From the NCBI RefSeq assembly GCF_021602585.1, contig NZ_BQIP01000016.1, positions 62,001 to 126,000 on the forward strand: a DNA stretch of 64,000 bases, written 5' to 3'. The notes beneath the pieces were generated by a model, which saw only the letters and a list, made by a program, of their open reading frames with translations, was not told where the DNA came from and made no database searches. Positions 7,726 to 16,468 of the stretch are shown here, piece after piece. The position numbers and the translations under genes were made by a program. Each line of letters starts with the position of its first letter. Position 1 is the first letter of the stretch. Origin of the DNA: Pseudomonas faucium. Lineage in GTDB: Bacteria; Pseudomonadota; Gammaproteobacteria; Pseudomonadales; Pseudomonadaceae.

Positions 7726-10317
7726 TCAAGCCTGCTGCGTTTCTGCCAGCTTGTCCGCAGGCTTTGGCAACGACGACAACAACGCCATCACCAACGCCGC
7801 CAGATACGGCAGCGACTGCACCAGCAACATCGCCACCCAGAAGCGCATGTCCGAACTCGGCAGCCCCTGCACCAGGTAAATGCCGGCCGCAGCCCCCCAC
7901 AGCAGCAACATGATGAACAGCTCTTCGCGCGCTTCGGAAATCGCCACCAGCACACCATGGCTGTCGGCATTCTTCGGCGTGCGGAAGAACGGCATGCTGC
8001 TGGTGAAGAACCCGTACAGCACCGCCTTGGCGATGGTGTGCGACAGCGCAAGGCCGGCCAGCGCCGCGGCGAAGGCATCCTTGAGGTTCACCCCCACCGC
8101 GCGGCGGTACAGGAAGATGATCTTGCCCACCTTGAAGAAGAACAGCGCCAGCGGCGGGATGGCGAAGATCATCAGCGGCGGGTCGACCCGGTGCGGCACG
8201 ATGATCATCGCCGCCGACCACAGCAGGGCGCCGACGGTGAAGAAGATGTTCATGCCATCGGCGATCCACGGCAGCCAGCCGGCCAGGAAGTGGTAGCGCT
8301 GGCCACGGGTCAGCTCGCTGCCCTTGCCGCGCAGCAAGGCCGAGGCGTGGTGCTTGATGATCTGGATCGCGCCGTAGGCCCAGCGGAAGCGCTGCTTCTT
8401 GAAGTCGATGAAGGTGTCGGGCATCAGGCCCTTGCCATAGCTGTTGTGGGCGTAGGCGGCCGACAGGCCTTTCTCGAATACCCGCAAGCCCAGCTCGGCG
8501 TCCTCGCAGATGCACCATTCGGCCCAGCCCAGCTCTTCGAGCACGGTGCGCCGGGTCATGGTCATGGTGCCGTGCTGGATGATCGCGTCACGGTCGTTGC
8601 GGGTGACCATGCCGATGTGGAAGAAGCCTTTGTATTCGCTGTAGCACAGCTTCTTGAAGGCACTTTCGTGCTGGTCGCGGTAATCCTGCGGCGATTGCAC
8701 CACGGCAATCTTCGGTTCGGCGAAGTGCGGCACCATGTGCTTGAGCCAGTTGCGGTCGACGCAGTAGTCCGAGTCGATCACCGCGATCACCTCGGCATCC
8801 TTGGCGGTGTGCGGGATCAGGTAGTTCAGGGCGCCGCCCTTGAAGCCGGCCAGCGGCGCCACATGGAAGAACTTGAAGCGCTCGCCGAGCTTCTCGCAGT
8901 GGGCCTTGAGCGGCTCCCACACGGCCGGGTCCTTGGTGTTGTTGTCGATCACCAGCACTTCGTAGTCCGGGTAGTCCAGGGCGGCAAGGGCATCCAGGGT
9001 CTGTTTGACCATCTCCGGCGGCTCGTTGTAGCACGGCACGTGCACCGAGACTTTCGGCCGGTAGGCGCTGTCGCCCTGCACCGGCAGAAATTCCCGGCGG
9101 CGCTTGTGGATCCACACCGCCTCGGCCAGCTCGTGGGCCTCGGTCAGCAGCACGATGAACACGCCCAGCGCGCCCAATGCCAGCAGCACGCCGACGGTGA
9201 GGCTGAACCAGGTGCTGTACTGCTGGCTATAGTCGTAGCCGATCCACACCAGCACCGACCCACAGAGGAAGGTGATGAAGGTGAGGAAGGTGCGCCCGCG
9301 CTGACGCAGGGCCGAGCCGTCGATCAGCAGCACGGTCAGGGCGATCATCGCCAGCACCACCGAGGCTACCGCCAGGGCGCGCCATTGCGGGATCGCCACC
9401 ACCGGCCCTTCGAAGTTGAATTTCTGCTGGCGCTCGGCGTTGAACACGCCCCAATACGCACCTACCGAGCCTTCGTCACTGGCCTTCCACGGCTGGTCAT
9501 AGGCTTCGATGACGAAGTAGTTGTAGCCGCGGCGGTTGAGGGTGTTGACCAGGGTGCGCAGGTAGATGGCCTGGTCGGCCTGGGTGGCATCGGCGCCGCC
9601 GCGCATGCGGCCGTTGCTCGGCCAGCCGACTTCCGACAGCAGCAGGGGCTTGCGCGGGAACTGGTGCTTGAGCTCGCGGGCCCGGTCGAGCACGAACTGC
9701 ACCGAGTCCTTCATCGGCACGAACTCCCAGTAGGGCAGGATGTGCGCCGCGATCAGGTCGACGTGCTTGGCAAGCTCAGGGTGTTCTTTCCAGATGTGCC
9801 ATTGTTCACTGGTGGTGACCGGCACCTTGACCGCGGCACGCACCCGGTCCAGGTACTGGATCAGCGCCTCGGGGGTGACCTCTTCGCGGAACAGCGCTTC
9901 GTTGCCCACCACCACGCGCACGACGCTGCGCGAAGTATTGGCCAGCTCGATGCCCTTGGCGATTTCGCGCTCGTTGCGCTCAAGGTCGGTGCTGATCCAG
10001 ATGCCCAGGGTCACGCGCAAGCCGAATTCCTCGGCCAGGCGCGGGATTTCCGCCTGGGTGCCTTCGACCGTATAGATACGAATGCTGTCGGTCAGCTTGT
10101 TCATCTGCTCCAGGTCCTGGCGCATCTCGTCGTCGCTGGGGTACTGGCCCTTTTGTGGGCTTTCGCCGAGGCGGAACGGAGAATACGAGAAACCGGAGAT
10201 CTGCTCCGGCCAGGCCGGTGCCGAAACCGGGCGGTTGACCAGGGCCCAGAACCCGGTGAACAGTGCGGCGATGGCCAGCACCACGACCAGGTTGAGGCCG
10301 AATTTGCGTGAAGACAT
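7726..10317 (-). CDS. ndvB: Membrane beta-glucan synthase with GH17 and GT2 domains (NdvB-like)
   Basis: The 863-residue protein has an N-terminal membrane anchor (about 7-28). A GH17-like domain (about 40-290) has candidate acidic catalytic residues in GNEALFRE and LSEVGWPS. Several hydrophobic helices follow, then a family 2 glycosyltransferase: PCYNEPPEM, VIDNNT, the DSDYCVDRN metal site, ICEDAELG and the QRFRWAYGA (QxxRW) motif. Further C-terminal helices complete it. This architecture and the position beside dapE match the P. aeruginosa ndvB product, involved in periplasmic cyclic beta-(1,3)-glucan synthesis and biofilm-linked antibiotic tolerance. The function here is inferred from that match. 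Confidence 0.87.
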   Translation of the reverse strand: MSSRKFGLNLVVVLAIAALFTGFWALVNRPVSAPAWPEQISGFSYSPFRLGESPQKGQYPSDDEMRQDLEQMNKLTDSIRIYTVEGTQAEIPRLAEEFGLRVTLGIWISTDLERNEREIAKGIELANTSRSVVRVVVGNEALFREEVTPEALIQYLDRVRAAVKVPVTTSEQWHIWKEHPELAKHVDLIAAHILPYWEFVPMKDSVQFVLDRARELKHQFPRKPLLLSEVGWPSNGRMRGGADATQADQAIYLRTLVNTLNRRGYNYFVIEAYDQPWKASDEGSVGAYWGVFNAERQQKFNFEGPVVAIPQWRALAVASVVLAMIALTVLLIDGSALRQRGRTFLTFITFLCGSVLVWIGYDYSQQYSTWFSLTVGVLLALGALGVFIVLLTEAHELAEAVWIHKRRREFLPVQGDSAYRPKVSVHVPCYNEPPEMVKQTLDALAALDYPDYEVLVIDNNTKDPAVWEPLKAHCEKLGERFKFFHVAPLAGFKGGALNYLIPHTAKDAEVIAVIDSDYCVDRNWLKHMVPHFAEPKIAVVQSPQDYRDQHESAFKKLCYSEYKGFFHIGMVTRNDRDAIIQHGTMTMTRRTVLEELGWAEWCICEDAELGLRVFEKGLSAAYAHNSYGKGLMPDTFIDFKKQRFRWAYGAIQIIKHHASALLRGKGSELTRGQRYHFLAGWLPWIADGMNIFFTVGALLWSAAMIIVPHRVDPPLMIFAIPPLALFFFKVGKIIFLYRRAVGVNLKDAFAAALAGLALSHTIAKAVLYGFFTSSMPFFRTPKNADSHGVLVAISEAREELFIMLLLWGAAAGIYLVQGLPSSDMRFWVAMLLVQSLPYLAALVMALLSSLPKPADKLAETQQA

Positions 10318-10451
10318 TGTGATCCAAATCTGTCCAGGTGATAGGACATTAAAGCAGCATTGGCAGGCTCTTTCCTAACGATGGAGCTGAAGGCGGCCAC
10401 TGGCCTATAATGCGCGCCGATTTTTGCGGCATTGAGCTTCGGGGTAGCAAC

Positions 10452-11261
10452 ATGAGCACAGAAGATCCACGCTTCGCCGGCGTCGCCCGGCTTTACGGCG
10501 ACGAAGGCCTGCAGCGCCTGCGCCAGGCCCACGTGGCGGTCGTCGGTATCGGCGGGGTCGGCTCGTGGGCGGCCGAAGCGCTGGCGCGCAGTGGCGTGGG
10601 CGAAATCACCCTGTTCGACCTCGATGACGTCTGTGTCAGCAACACCAACCGCCAGGCCCATGCCCTGGAGGGCCAGGTCGGGCGGCCCAAGGTCGAGGTG
10701 ATGGCCGAACGCCTGCGGGCGATCAACCCGGCGTGCACGGTGCATGCGGTGGCCGATTTCGTCACCCGCGAGACCATGGCCGAATACATCAGCGAAAACC
10801 TCGATGCGGTCATCGACTGCATCGACAGCGTGATGGCCAAGGCCGCGCTGATCGCCTGGTGCCGGCGGCGCAAGATCGCCATCGTCACCACCGGCGGTGC
10901 GGGCGGGCAGATCGACCCGACGCAGATCCAGATCGGCGACCTCAACAAGACCTTCAACGACCCGCTGGCCTCGCGGGTGCGCTCGACCTTGCGCCGCGAC
11001 TACAACTTCTCGCGCAATGTCAGCCGCAACTACGGCGTGCCTTGTGTGTTTTCCAGCGAGCAGCTGCGTTATCCCAAGGGCGATGGCAGCGTTTGCCTGC
11101 AGAAGAGCTTCGTCGGTGAAGGTGTGCGCCTGGACTGCGCGGGCGGCTTTGGCGCGGTGATGATGGTGACCGCGACCTTTGGCATGGTGGCGGCGAGCAA
11201 GGCGGTGGAGAAGTTGGTGGCAGGTGCGCGGCGGCCTTCGGAGCGGGTCAAGGCGCAATAA
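10452..11261 (+). CDS. tcdA: tRNA threonylcarbamoyladenosine dehydratase TcdA (CsdL)
   Basis: A 269-residue E1-like enzyme that uses ATP to cyclise t6A37 of tRNA to ct6A. The ATP-binding motif GIGGVGS is at residues 32-38, followed by LFDLDDVCVSNTNRQ, typical of ThiF/MoeB enzymes. The ATG at 10452 is chosen over upstream codons because GGGG lies about 8 nt ahead and MSTEDPRF is the family's usual start. A TATAAT sequence at 10406-10411 is a possible -10 box. It faces csdE-csdA convergently; in E. coli these proteins are functional partners. Confidence 0.95.
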   Translation: MSTEDPRFAGVARLYGDEGLQRLRQAHVAVVGIGGVGSWAAEALARSGVGEITLFDLDDVCVSNTNRQAHALEGQVGRPKVEVMAERLRAINPACTVHAVADFVTRETMAEYISENLDAVIDCIDSVMAKAALIAWCRRRKIAIVTTGGAGGQIDPTQIQIGDLNKTFNDPLASRVRSTLRRDYNFSRNVSRNYGVPCVFSSEQLRYPKGDGSVCLQKSFVGEGVRLDCAGGFGAVMMVTATFGMVAASKAVEKLVAGARRPSERVKAQ

Positions 11262-11275
11262 CTGTTTTGCCCCCG

Positions 11276-11324
11276 CCCACAAAAAACTGTGGGGGTACTT
11301 GTGGGAGCGGGCTCGCCCCGCGAA
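11276..11324. repeat. Hairpin and REP-like half element between tcdA and csdE
   Basis: A 6-bp stem (CCCACA / TGTGGG) at 11276-11293 is followed at 11301-11324 by GTGGGAGCGGGCTCGCCCCG, a third REP-like sequence common in P. putida genomes. It sits between convergent genes and could limit read-through on both strands. Confidence 0.5.
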
Positions 11325-11328
11325 TGCA

Positions 11329-11742
11329 TCAGCGCGGATTTCGGGCCAGTTCGGCCATCCGCTGCAGCACCGCATGCAGCCCATTGCTGCGCGACGGCGA
11401 CAGCTGACGCTCAAGGCCCAGCTGGGTGAACCAGCCCTGCAGGTCCAGCCCCGCCAGTTCAGCGCTGGGCAACCCCTGCACGCGCACCAGCAACAACGCC
11501 AGCAACCCGCGCAACAGCCGCGCATCGCTGCTGGCCTTGAACCGCCATTGCCCCTCGCGCTGCTCGGCCACCAGCCACACCACGCTTTCACAGCCATGCA
11601 CCCGGTTGCCTTCGGATTTCTCGGCCTCCTCAAGCGGCGCCAGGGTGTCGCCCATCTGCATCAGCAACCGCGCACGCTGCTCCCAGCCGCGCGCCTGCTC
11701 GAAACGCTGCAAGGCCTCGTGGGCTTCTACCGGCAAGCTCAT
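11329..11742 (-). CDS. csdE: SufE-family sulfur acceptor CsdE
   Basis: A 137-residue SufE/CsdE fold protein. The acceptor cysteine is Cys51 in VHGCESVVW. It takes persulfide sulfur from the cysteine desulfurase and passes it on. It overlaps the end of csdA by 4 bp, so the pair is translationally coupled, as expected for a desulfurase with its acceptor. Confidence 0.93.
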   Translation of the reverse strand: MSLPVEAHEALQRFEQARGWEQRARLLMQMGDTLAPLEEAEKSEGNRVHGCESVVWLVAEQREGQWRFKASSDARLLRGLLALLLVRVQGLPSAELAGLDLQGWFTQLGLERQLSPSRSNGLHAVLQRMAELARNPR

Positions 11743-12944
11743 CGCAACAGCTCCAGGCCTTGGTCGAGCGCATCGAAGAAGCGCTGCAGGTCATCGCTGT
11801 CGTTGTACAGCGCCAACGACACGCGAATCGCGCCCTCCAGCCCCAGGCCCTTGAGCAACGGCATGGCGCAGTGATGCCCGGCGCGCACGGCAATGCCCTG
11901 TTCAGTCAAAAGATGAGCGATATCAGCGTTGTGCACGCCTTCGACGACAAAACTGGCCAAGGCCGCCTGCGGCGTGCCGAGCACGCGCACGCCTTCGCGA
12001 TCGGCAAGGCCGCGCAGCAGCCCTTGATGCAGGTGCGCCTCATGGGCCTCGACCGCCTGGGCGTCGAGGCTGGCCAGGTAATCCAGGGTTGCGCCCAGGC
12101 CGACAACGCCGGCGATCGGCGGGGTGCCTGCCTCGAAGCCCAGTGGCGCCGGGCGGAAGCTGGCGCTCTGGTAGTCGGCCAGCTGCACCATCTCGCCGCC
12201 GAACTGCCAGTGGCGCAGCAGCGCCAGCGCATCGCTGCGCCCGTACAGCACACCAACGCCATCAGGCCCGTACAGCTTGTGGCTGGAAAACACGTAGAAG
12301 TCGCAACCCAGCTGTTGCACGTCATGGCGGCCGTGGACCACGCCCTGGGCGCCATCGACCACGGTCAGTGCACCTTGGGCGCGGGCATGGGCCAGCAGCG
12401 CCGGCAAGGGCTGCCAGGTGCCGAGCACGTTGGACAGCTGGCCAAGGGCAAGCAGCCGCGTGCGCGGGCCGATCAGTTGCAGCGCCTGCTCCAGGTCGAT
12501 GCGGCCGTGGGCGTCCAGCGGCAGTACCACAAGGTGCAGGTTGCGGCGCCGAGCCAGTTGTTGCCAGGGCAGCAGGTTGGCGTGGTGTTCCAGGGCGCTG
12601 ATGACGATCTCGTCGCCCGCCTCGAAGCGGTGTTCCAGGCCGTAGGCCAGCAGGTTAAGGGCCGAGGTGGCGCCGTGGGTGAAGACGATCTGCTGCGACT
12701 GCTCGGCATTGAGCCAGGCGGCAACTTTGTCCCGGCTGGCTTCGAAGGCCTGGGTGGCGAGGGCGCCGGGCAGGTGCTGGGCACGGTGCACGTTGGCCGC
12801 GCCATGCCCGTAGTAATGGCTCAGGGCATCGAGCAGGGCCTGGGGCTTCTGGGTGGTGGCGGCGCTGTCCAGGTAGGTCTGGTGCTGCCGTTGCAGGGCG
12901 GCGATGGCGGGGAAATCGGCACGCCAGGGGGAGGGCTGGAACAT
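11739..12944 (-). CDS. csdA: Cysteine desulfurase CsdA (SufS-like, class II)
   Basis: A 401-residue PLP enzyme that releases sulfur from cysteine as an enzyme persulfide. The PLP lysine is Lys223 in SSHKLYGPDG, the active cysteine is Cys359 in VRAGHHCAM, and the cofactor histidine is in SALEHHANLLPW. The ATG at 12944 is preferred; an in-frame GTG two codons upstream is possible and the ribosome site is weak for both. It is coupled to csdE, with the partner tcdA convergent next door. Confidence 0.93.
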   Translation of the reverse strand: MFQPSPWRADFPAIAALQRQHQTYLDSAATTQKPQALLDALSHYYGHGAANVHRAQHLPGALATQAFEASRDKVAAWLNAEQSQQIVFTHGATSALNLLAYGLEHRFEAGDEIVISALEHHANLLPWQQLARRRNLHLVVLPLDAHGRIDLEQALQLIGPRTRLLALGQLSNVLGTWQPLPALLAHARAQGALTVVDGAQGVVHGRHDVQQLGCDFYVFSSHKLYGPDGVGVLYGRSDALALLRHWQFGGEMVQLADYQSASFRPAPLGFEAGTPPIAGVVGLGATLDYLASLDAQAVEAHEAHLHQGLLRGLADREGVRVLGTPQAALASFVVEGVHNADIAHLLTEQGIAVRAGHHCAMPLLKGLGLEGAIRVSLALYNDSDDLQRFFDALDQGLELLR

Positions 12945-12963
12945 GATCACGGGGCCTGGAATG

Positions 12964-12998
12964 AAAATCGGGTCTGGCGTGAGTGCGCCAGACCCGAT
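12964..12998 (-). terminator. Intrinsic terminator of dapD
   Basis: A 13-bp perfect stem (12967-12979 with 12986-12998) has a 6-nt loop. On the minus strand it is followed by TTTTC. It lies 28 bp past the dapD stop codon and 20 bp before the csdA start, and should end dapD transcripts and separate the two genes. Confidence 0.85.
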
Positions 12999-13026
12999 CT
13001 TAACACTTCGAACCCGTGGGGAGTTC

Positions 13027-14061
13027 TCAGTTGTGGGCGTGCAGCGCCTCGTTCAGCTCGATCGCCGACTTGTGCGTCTTGCACTCCACCGCGCCGTTGA
13101 GCGAGTTGCGGCGGAACAGCAGGTCGGTCTGGCCGGCCAGGTCGCGGGCCTTGACCACTTTGACCAGCTGGTTGTTCTCGTCGAGCAGGTTCACCTTGGT
13201 GCCGGCAGTGATGTACAGGCCAGCTTCGACGGTGTTGCGATCGCCCAGCGGGATGCCGATGCCGGCGTTGGCGCCGATCAGGCAGCCTTCGCCGACCTTG
13301 ATGACGATGTTGCCGCCGCCGGACAGGGTGCCCATGGTCGAGCAGCCGCCGCCCAGGTCCGAACCCTTGCCGACGAACACGCCCGCCGAGACGCGGCCTT
13401 CGATCATGCCCGGGCCTTCGGTGCCGGCGTTAAAGTTGACGAAGCCTTCGTGCATGATGGTGGTGCCTTCGCCGATGTAGGCGCCCAGGCGCACACGGGC
13501 GGTGTCGGCGATACGCACGCCGGCCGGGACCACGTAGTCGGTCATCTTCGGGAACTTGTCGACCGAGAACACTTCCAGCAGCTCGCCCTTCAGGCGTGCT
13601 TCGAGTTGCAGTTCGGCCAGCTCGCCCAGGTCGACGGCGCCCTGGTTGGTCCAGGCCACGTTCGGCAGCAGTGGGAAGATGCCGGCCAGGCTCAGGCCGT
13701 GCGGCTTGACCAGGCGGTGCGACAGCAGGTGCAGCTTGAGGTAGGCCTCTGGGGTGGAGGCCAGGGCCGCGTCTTCGGCCAGCAGGGTGGCGACCAGCGG
13801 CTTGTGGCTCTCGGCCAGGCGGGTCAGCAGGGCGGCCTGGGCGGCGTCGACGCCTTTGACGGCTTCGGCCAGCTGGGCGGCCTGGGCGTTGCTGAAGGCA
13901 ATGGCCTGGTTGCCACCTTCATAGCCGAGAATCGGTGCCACGGCGGCAACCAGTTCGGCGCTCGGGTTGAGCAGTGGTTGTGCGTAGAAGACTTCCAGCC
14001 AGGTGCCCTGGCGGTTCTGGGAGCCGACGCCGAAGGCCAGGCTGAACAGGGAATTGGACAT
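13027..14061 (-). CDS. dapD: 2,3,4,5-tetrahydropyridine-2,6-dicarboxylate N-succinyltransferase DapD
   Basis: A 344-residue trimeric acyltransferase using succinyl-CoA on tetrahydrodipicolinate in the diaminopimelate branch of lysine synthesis. The length matches the long Pseudomonas form. The C-terminal half shows the left-handed beta-helix hexapeptide pattern (VRLGAYIGEGTTIMHEGFVN, GGGCSTMGTLSGGGNIVIKV, LIGANAGIGIPLG). A strong terminator follows. The ArsC-like reductase gene lies just upstream on the same strand, as is common in Pseudomonas. Confidence 0.96.
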   Translation of the reverse strand: MSNSLFSLAFGVGSQNRQGTWLEVFYAQPLLNPSAELVAAVAPILGYEGGNQAIAFSNAQAAQLAEAVKGVDAAQAALLTRLAESHKPLVATLLAEDAALASTPEAYLKLHLLSHRLVKPHGLSLAGIFPLLPNVAWTNQGAVDLGELAELQLEARLKGELLEVFSVDKFPKMTDYVVPAGVRIADTARVRLGAYIGEGTTIMHEGFVNFNAGTEGPGMIEGRVSAGVFVGKGSDLGGGCSTMGTLSGGGNIVIKVGEGCLIGANAGIGIPLGDRNTVEAGLYITAGTKVNLLDENNQLVKVVKARDLAGQTDLLFRRNSLNGAVECKTHKSAIELNEALHAHN

Positions 14062-14103
14062 GTGATTACCTCGTGCGAAATAGGGTATGAAGCGGTGACC
14101 GGG

Positions 14104-14451
14104 TCAGGCCAGGGCGGCGGCGTACAGGTCGGGCTTGAAGCCCACCAGGGTGCGCGCGCCAAGGTCGAGCACCGGGCGCTTGATCATCGACGGCTGGGCC
14201 AGCATCAGTTCGACGGCCTTGGCCTGGTCGAGATCGGCCTTGCTGGCGTCGTCGAGCTTGCGGAAGGTGGTGCCGGCACGGTTGAGGATGACTTCCCAGC
14301 CGTGTTCGTCGCACCAGCGGTTCAGGCTGTCGCGGTCGATGCCTTGGGTCTTGTAATCGTGGAATTCGTAGGCGATGGCCTGGTCTTCGAGCCAGGTGCG
14401 TGCCTTTTTCATGGTGTCACAGGCTTTGATGCCGTAGAGCGTGTAGGTCAT
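14104..14451 (-). CDS. ArsC/Spx-family reductase (YffB-like)
   Basis: About 115 residues with a thioredoxin-like ArsC fold. The single N-terminal cysteine is in YGIKACDTMKKA, and the family signature RAGTTFRKL then SMIKRPVLD is present. It is the YffB type found next to dapD or dapE, which is thought to be glutathione-dependent rather than a true arsenate reductase. The start MTYTLYG is chosen by family alignment. ATG three codons upstream, or TTG at 14481 behind an AAGGGAG site, would add up to 10 residues. Confidence 0.85.
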   Translation of the reverse strand: MTYTLYGIKACDTMKKARTWLEDQAIAYEFHDYKTQGIDRDSLNRWCDEHGWEVILNRAGTTFRKLDDASKADLDQAKAVELMLAQPSMIKRPVLDLGARTLVGFKPDLYAAALA

Positions 14452-14700
14452 TGTGTACATTGGGGTCAAAGGTTTCCCCAATTTCTCCCTTTCTGATAGT
14501 CAGTCGCGGGATTATGCGGGAACGATCCTCGCGGCGCCACGGGTGTGCAACCCAAGACACGTATCATCGTGTTACATATTCATTTGCCACCTGCGACTAT
14601 CGTGCAGCGGCCCAAGATTGCCCGGCCCCGCTAACATATTGTTTCAATGGCGATGTTTCGCCCTGTTGTAGTTTTTGGTTCACAAAGGAAGCTTTCACGG

Positions 14701-16347
14701 ATGCAGTCCGCCTATACCGTCCTCATCCTGCTGACGCTGGTAAGCGTGTCGAAACTGGTCGGGCGGGTGATTCCGCTGCCGCTGCCCCTGGTGCAGATTG
14801 GCGCCGGTGCCTTGCTGGCGTGGCCAACCCTCGGCCTGCATGTTGCCCTGGACCCCGAGCTGTTCCTCTTCCTGTTCCTGCCGCCGCTGCTATTCGCCGA
14901 CGGCTGGCGCATGCCCAAGCGCGAGCTGTGGCGCATCCGTGGCCCGGTGGTGGCGTTGGCCGTGGGGCTGGTGCTGTTCACCGTGGTTGGGGCCGGCTAC
15001 TTCATCCACTGGTTGCTGCCGACCATCCCGTTGCCGGTGGCCTTCGCCCTGGCCGCAGTACTGTCGCCGACCGACGCCGTGGCGGTTTCGGCCATTGCCC
15101 AGGACCGCTTGCCGACCCCGCTGATGCACATGCTGCAGGGCGAGGCGCTGATGAACGACGCCTCGGGCCTGGTGACCTTCAAGTTCGCCCTGGCCGCAGC
15201 GATCACCGGGGCCTTTTCGCTGGCCGATGCCAGCTTCAGTTTCGTCCTGGTGGCCCTGGGTGGCCTGGCGGTCGGTGTGGCCCTGAGCTGGTTGATCGGC
15301 CGCTTGCGGGCCTGGATGATCGCCCGTGGCTGGGATGACCCGGCCACCCACGTGGTGTTCATGTTGCTGCTGCCCTTTGCCGCCTATGTGCTGGCCGAGC
15401 GCCTGGGCGTTTCCGGCATCCTTTCGGCGGTGGCGGCCGGCATGATGCAGAGCTGGCTCGACCTGCTGCCCCGGCAGACCAGCACCCGCCTGCTCAACCG
15501 CAGTGTGTGGTCGCTGTTGGAGTTCGCGTTCAACGGCTTGATCTTCCTGCTGCTGGGCCTGCAACTGCCGGACATCATCAAGGCCGTGGTCAGCCACGAA
15601 ACCACTGTATGGCCGACCCTGGCCTGGCGTTGCCTGGATGTGCTGGCGATCTTCGCGGCGCTGGTGCTGCTGCGCTTCATCTGGGTGCAGAGCATCTGGC
15701 GCGCGATTGGCGTGGTGCGCCGGTGGCGGGGCAAGCCGGCCCTGGTGCTGATGCCGACGGCGCGCTCATGCTGGTTGCTGACCTTGGGCGGCGTGCGCGG
15801 GGCAGTGACCCTGGCCGGCGTGATGTCGGTGCCGCTGCTGATCAGTGCAGGCGTGGCGTTTCCCGAACGGGACTTGCTGATCTTCATCGCCGCCGGGGTC
15901 ATCCTGCTGTCGCTGATCAGTGCCTGCATTGCCCTGCCGTTCCTGCTGCGCGGGGTGACCCGAACGCCCGACGAGCGGTTGCACCAGGAAGTGCTGGACG
16001 CCTGGCGGCGCACGGTCGAGGCGGCGATCCATGCCCTGGAGGCGGAAGAGGTGATTGACGCCAGCGCACCGCAGGATGCGGCGCAGGCGACCATGGCCAC
16101 CGAGCTCAAGGCCAGGTTGATGGCCGAGTATCGCGATGAGCTGAACAGCTACAACGACACGGCCGAGGCGCGGGCGCTGGCCGAGCAGATGGACTTGCTG
16201 GAGCGGCGTTTGCGTTTGCGTGCGCTGCGCGCGCAGCGGCTGGAGCTGTACAACCTGCATCGCCAGCACCTGGTGGGTGATGAGGTGGTGCGGCAGGTGT
16301 TGGGGGAGCTGGATATGAGCGAGGCGAACCTGGGGGCGGTCAAGTAG
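14701..16347 (+). CDS. Na+/H+ antiporter, CPA1 family
   Basis: A 548-residue inner-membrane protein with about 12 hydrophobic helices and a hydrophilic C-terminal tail of about 130 residues. CPA1 motifs are present: FLPPLLFADGWRM, AAVLSPTDAVAVSAIAQDR and GEALMNDASGLVTFKFA, the last carrying the ion-binding acidic residue. The ATG at 14701 is chosen because AAGGAAG lies upstream and MQSAYTVLILL starts the first helix. It exchanges cytoplasmic Na+ or K+ for protons; the ion is not predictable here. The 220 bp upstream show no other gene. Confidence 0.92.
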   Translation: MQSAYTVLILLTLVSVSKLVGRVIPLPLPLVQIGAGALLAWPTLGLHVALDPELFLFLFLPPLLFADGWRMPKRELWRIRGPVVALAVGLVLFTVVGAGYFIHWLLPTIPLPVAFALAAVLSPTDAVAVSAIAQDRLPTPLMHMLQGEALMNDASGLVTFKFALAAAITGAFSLADASFSFVLVALGGLAVGVALSWLIGRLRAWMIARGWDDPATHVVFMLLLPFAAYVLAERLGVSGILSAVAAGMMQSWLDLLPRQTSTRLLNRSVWSLLEFAFNGLIFLLLGLQLPDIIKAVVSHETTVWPTLAWRCLDVLAIFAALVLLRFIWVQSIWRAIGVVRRWRGKPALVLMPTARSCWLLTLGGVRGAVTLAGVMSVPLLISAGVAFPERDLLIFIAAGVILLSLISACIALPFLLRGVTRTPDERLHQEVLDAWRRTVEAAIHALEAEEVIDASAPQDAAQATMATELKARLMAEYRDELNSYNDTAEARALAEQMDLLERRLRLRALRAQRLELYNLHRQHLVGDEVVRQVLGELDMSEANLGAVK

Positions 16348-16367
16348 CACCCTGGGGCTGCCTTGCA

Positions 16368-16447
16368 GCCCAATCGCCGGCAAGCCGGCTCCCACAAGTT
16401 TGAGCCCGGCGCAGCCCCTGTAGGAGCCGGCTTGCCGGCGATTGGGC
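16368..16447. repeat. Inverted REP doublet, GGGAGCCGGCTTGCCGGCGA type
   Basis: Arms at 16368-16394 and 16421-16447 are complementary with one mismatch, spaced by 26 nt. It lies between the convergent antiporter and dapC genes. Confidence 0.88.
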
Positions 16448-16468
16448 CGCAGAGCGGCCCCCACTCAA

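Noticed and set aside
7957-10311. A 784-residue plus-strand frame antisense to ndvB
   Set aside because: It lies wholly within a gene with clear GH17 and GT2 motifs; composition is typical of antisense high-G+C DNA.
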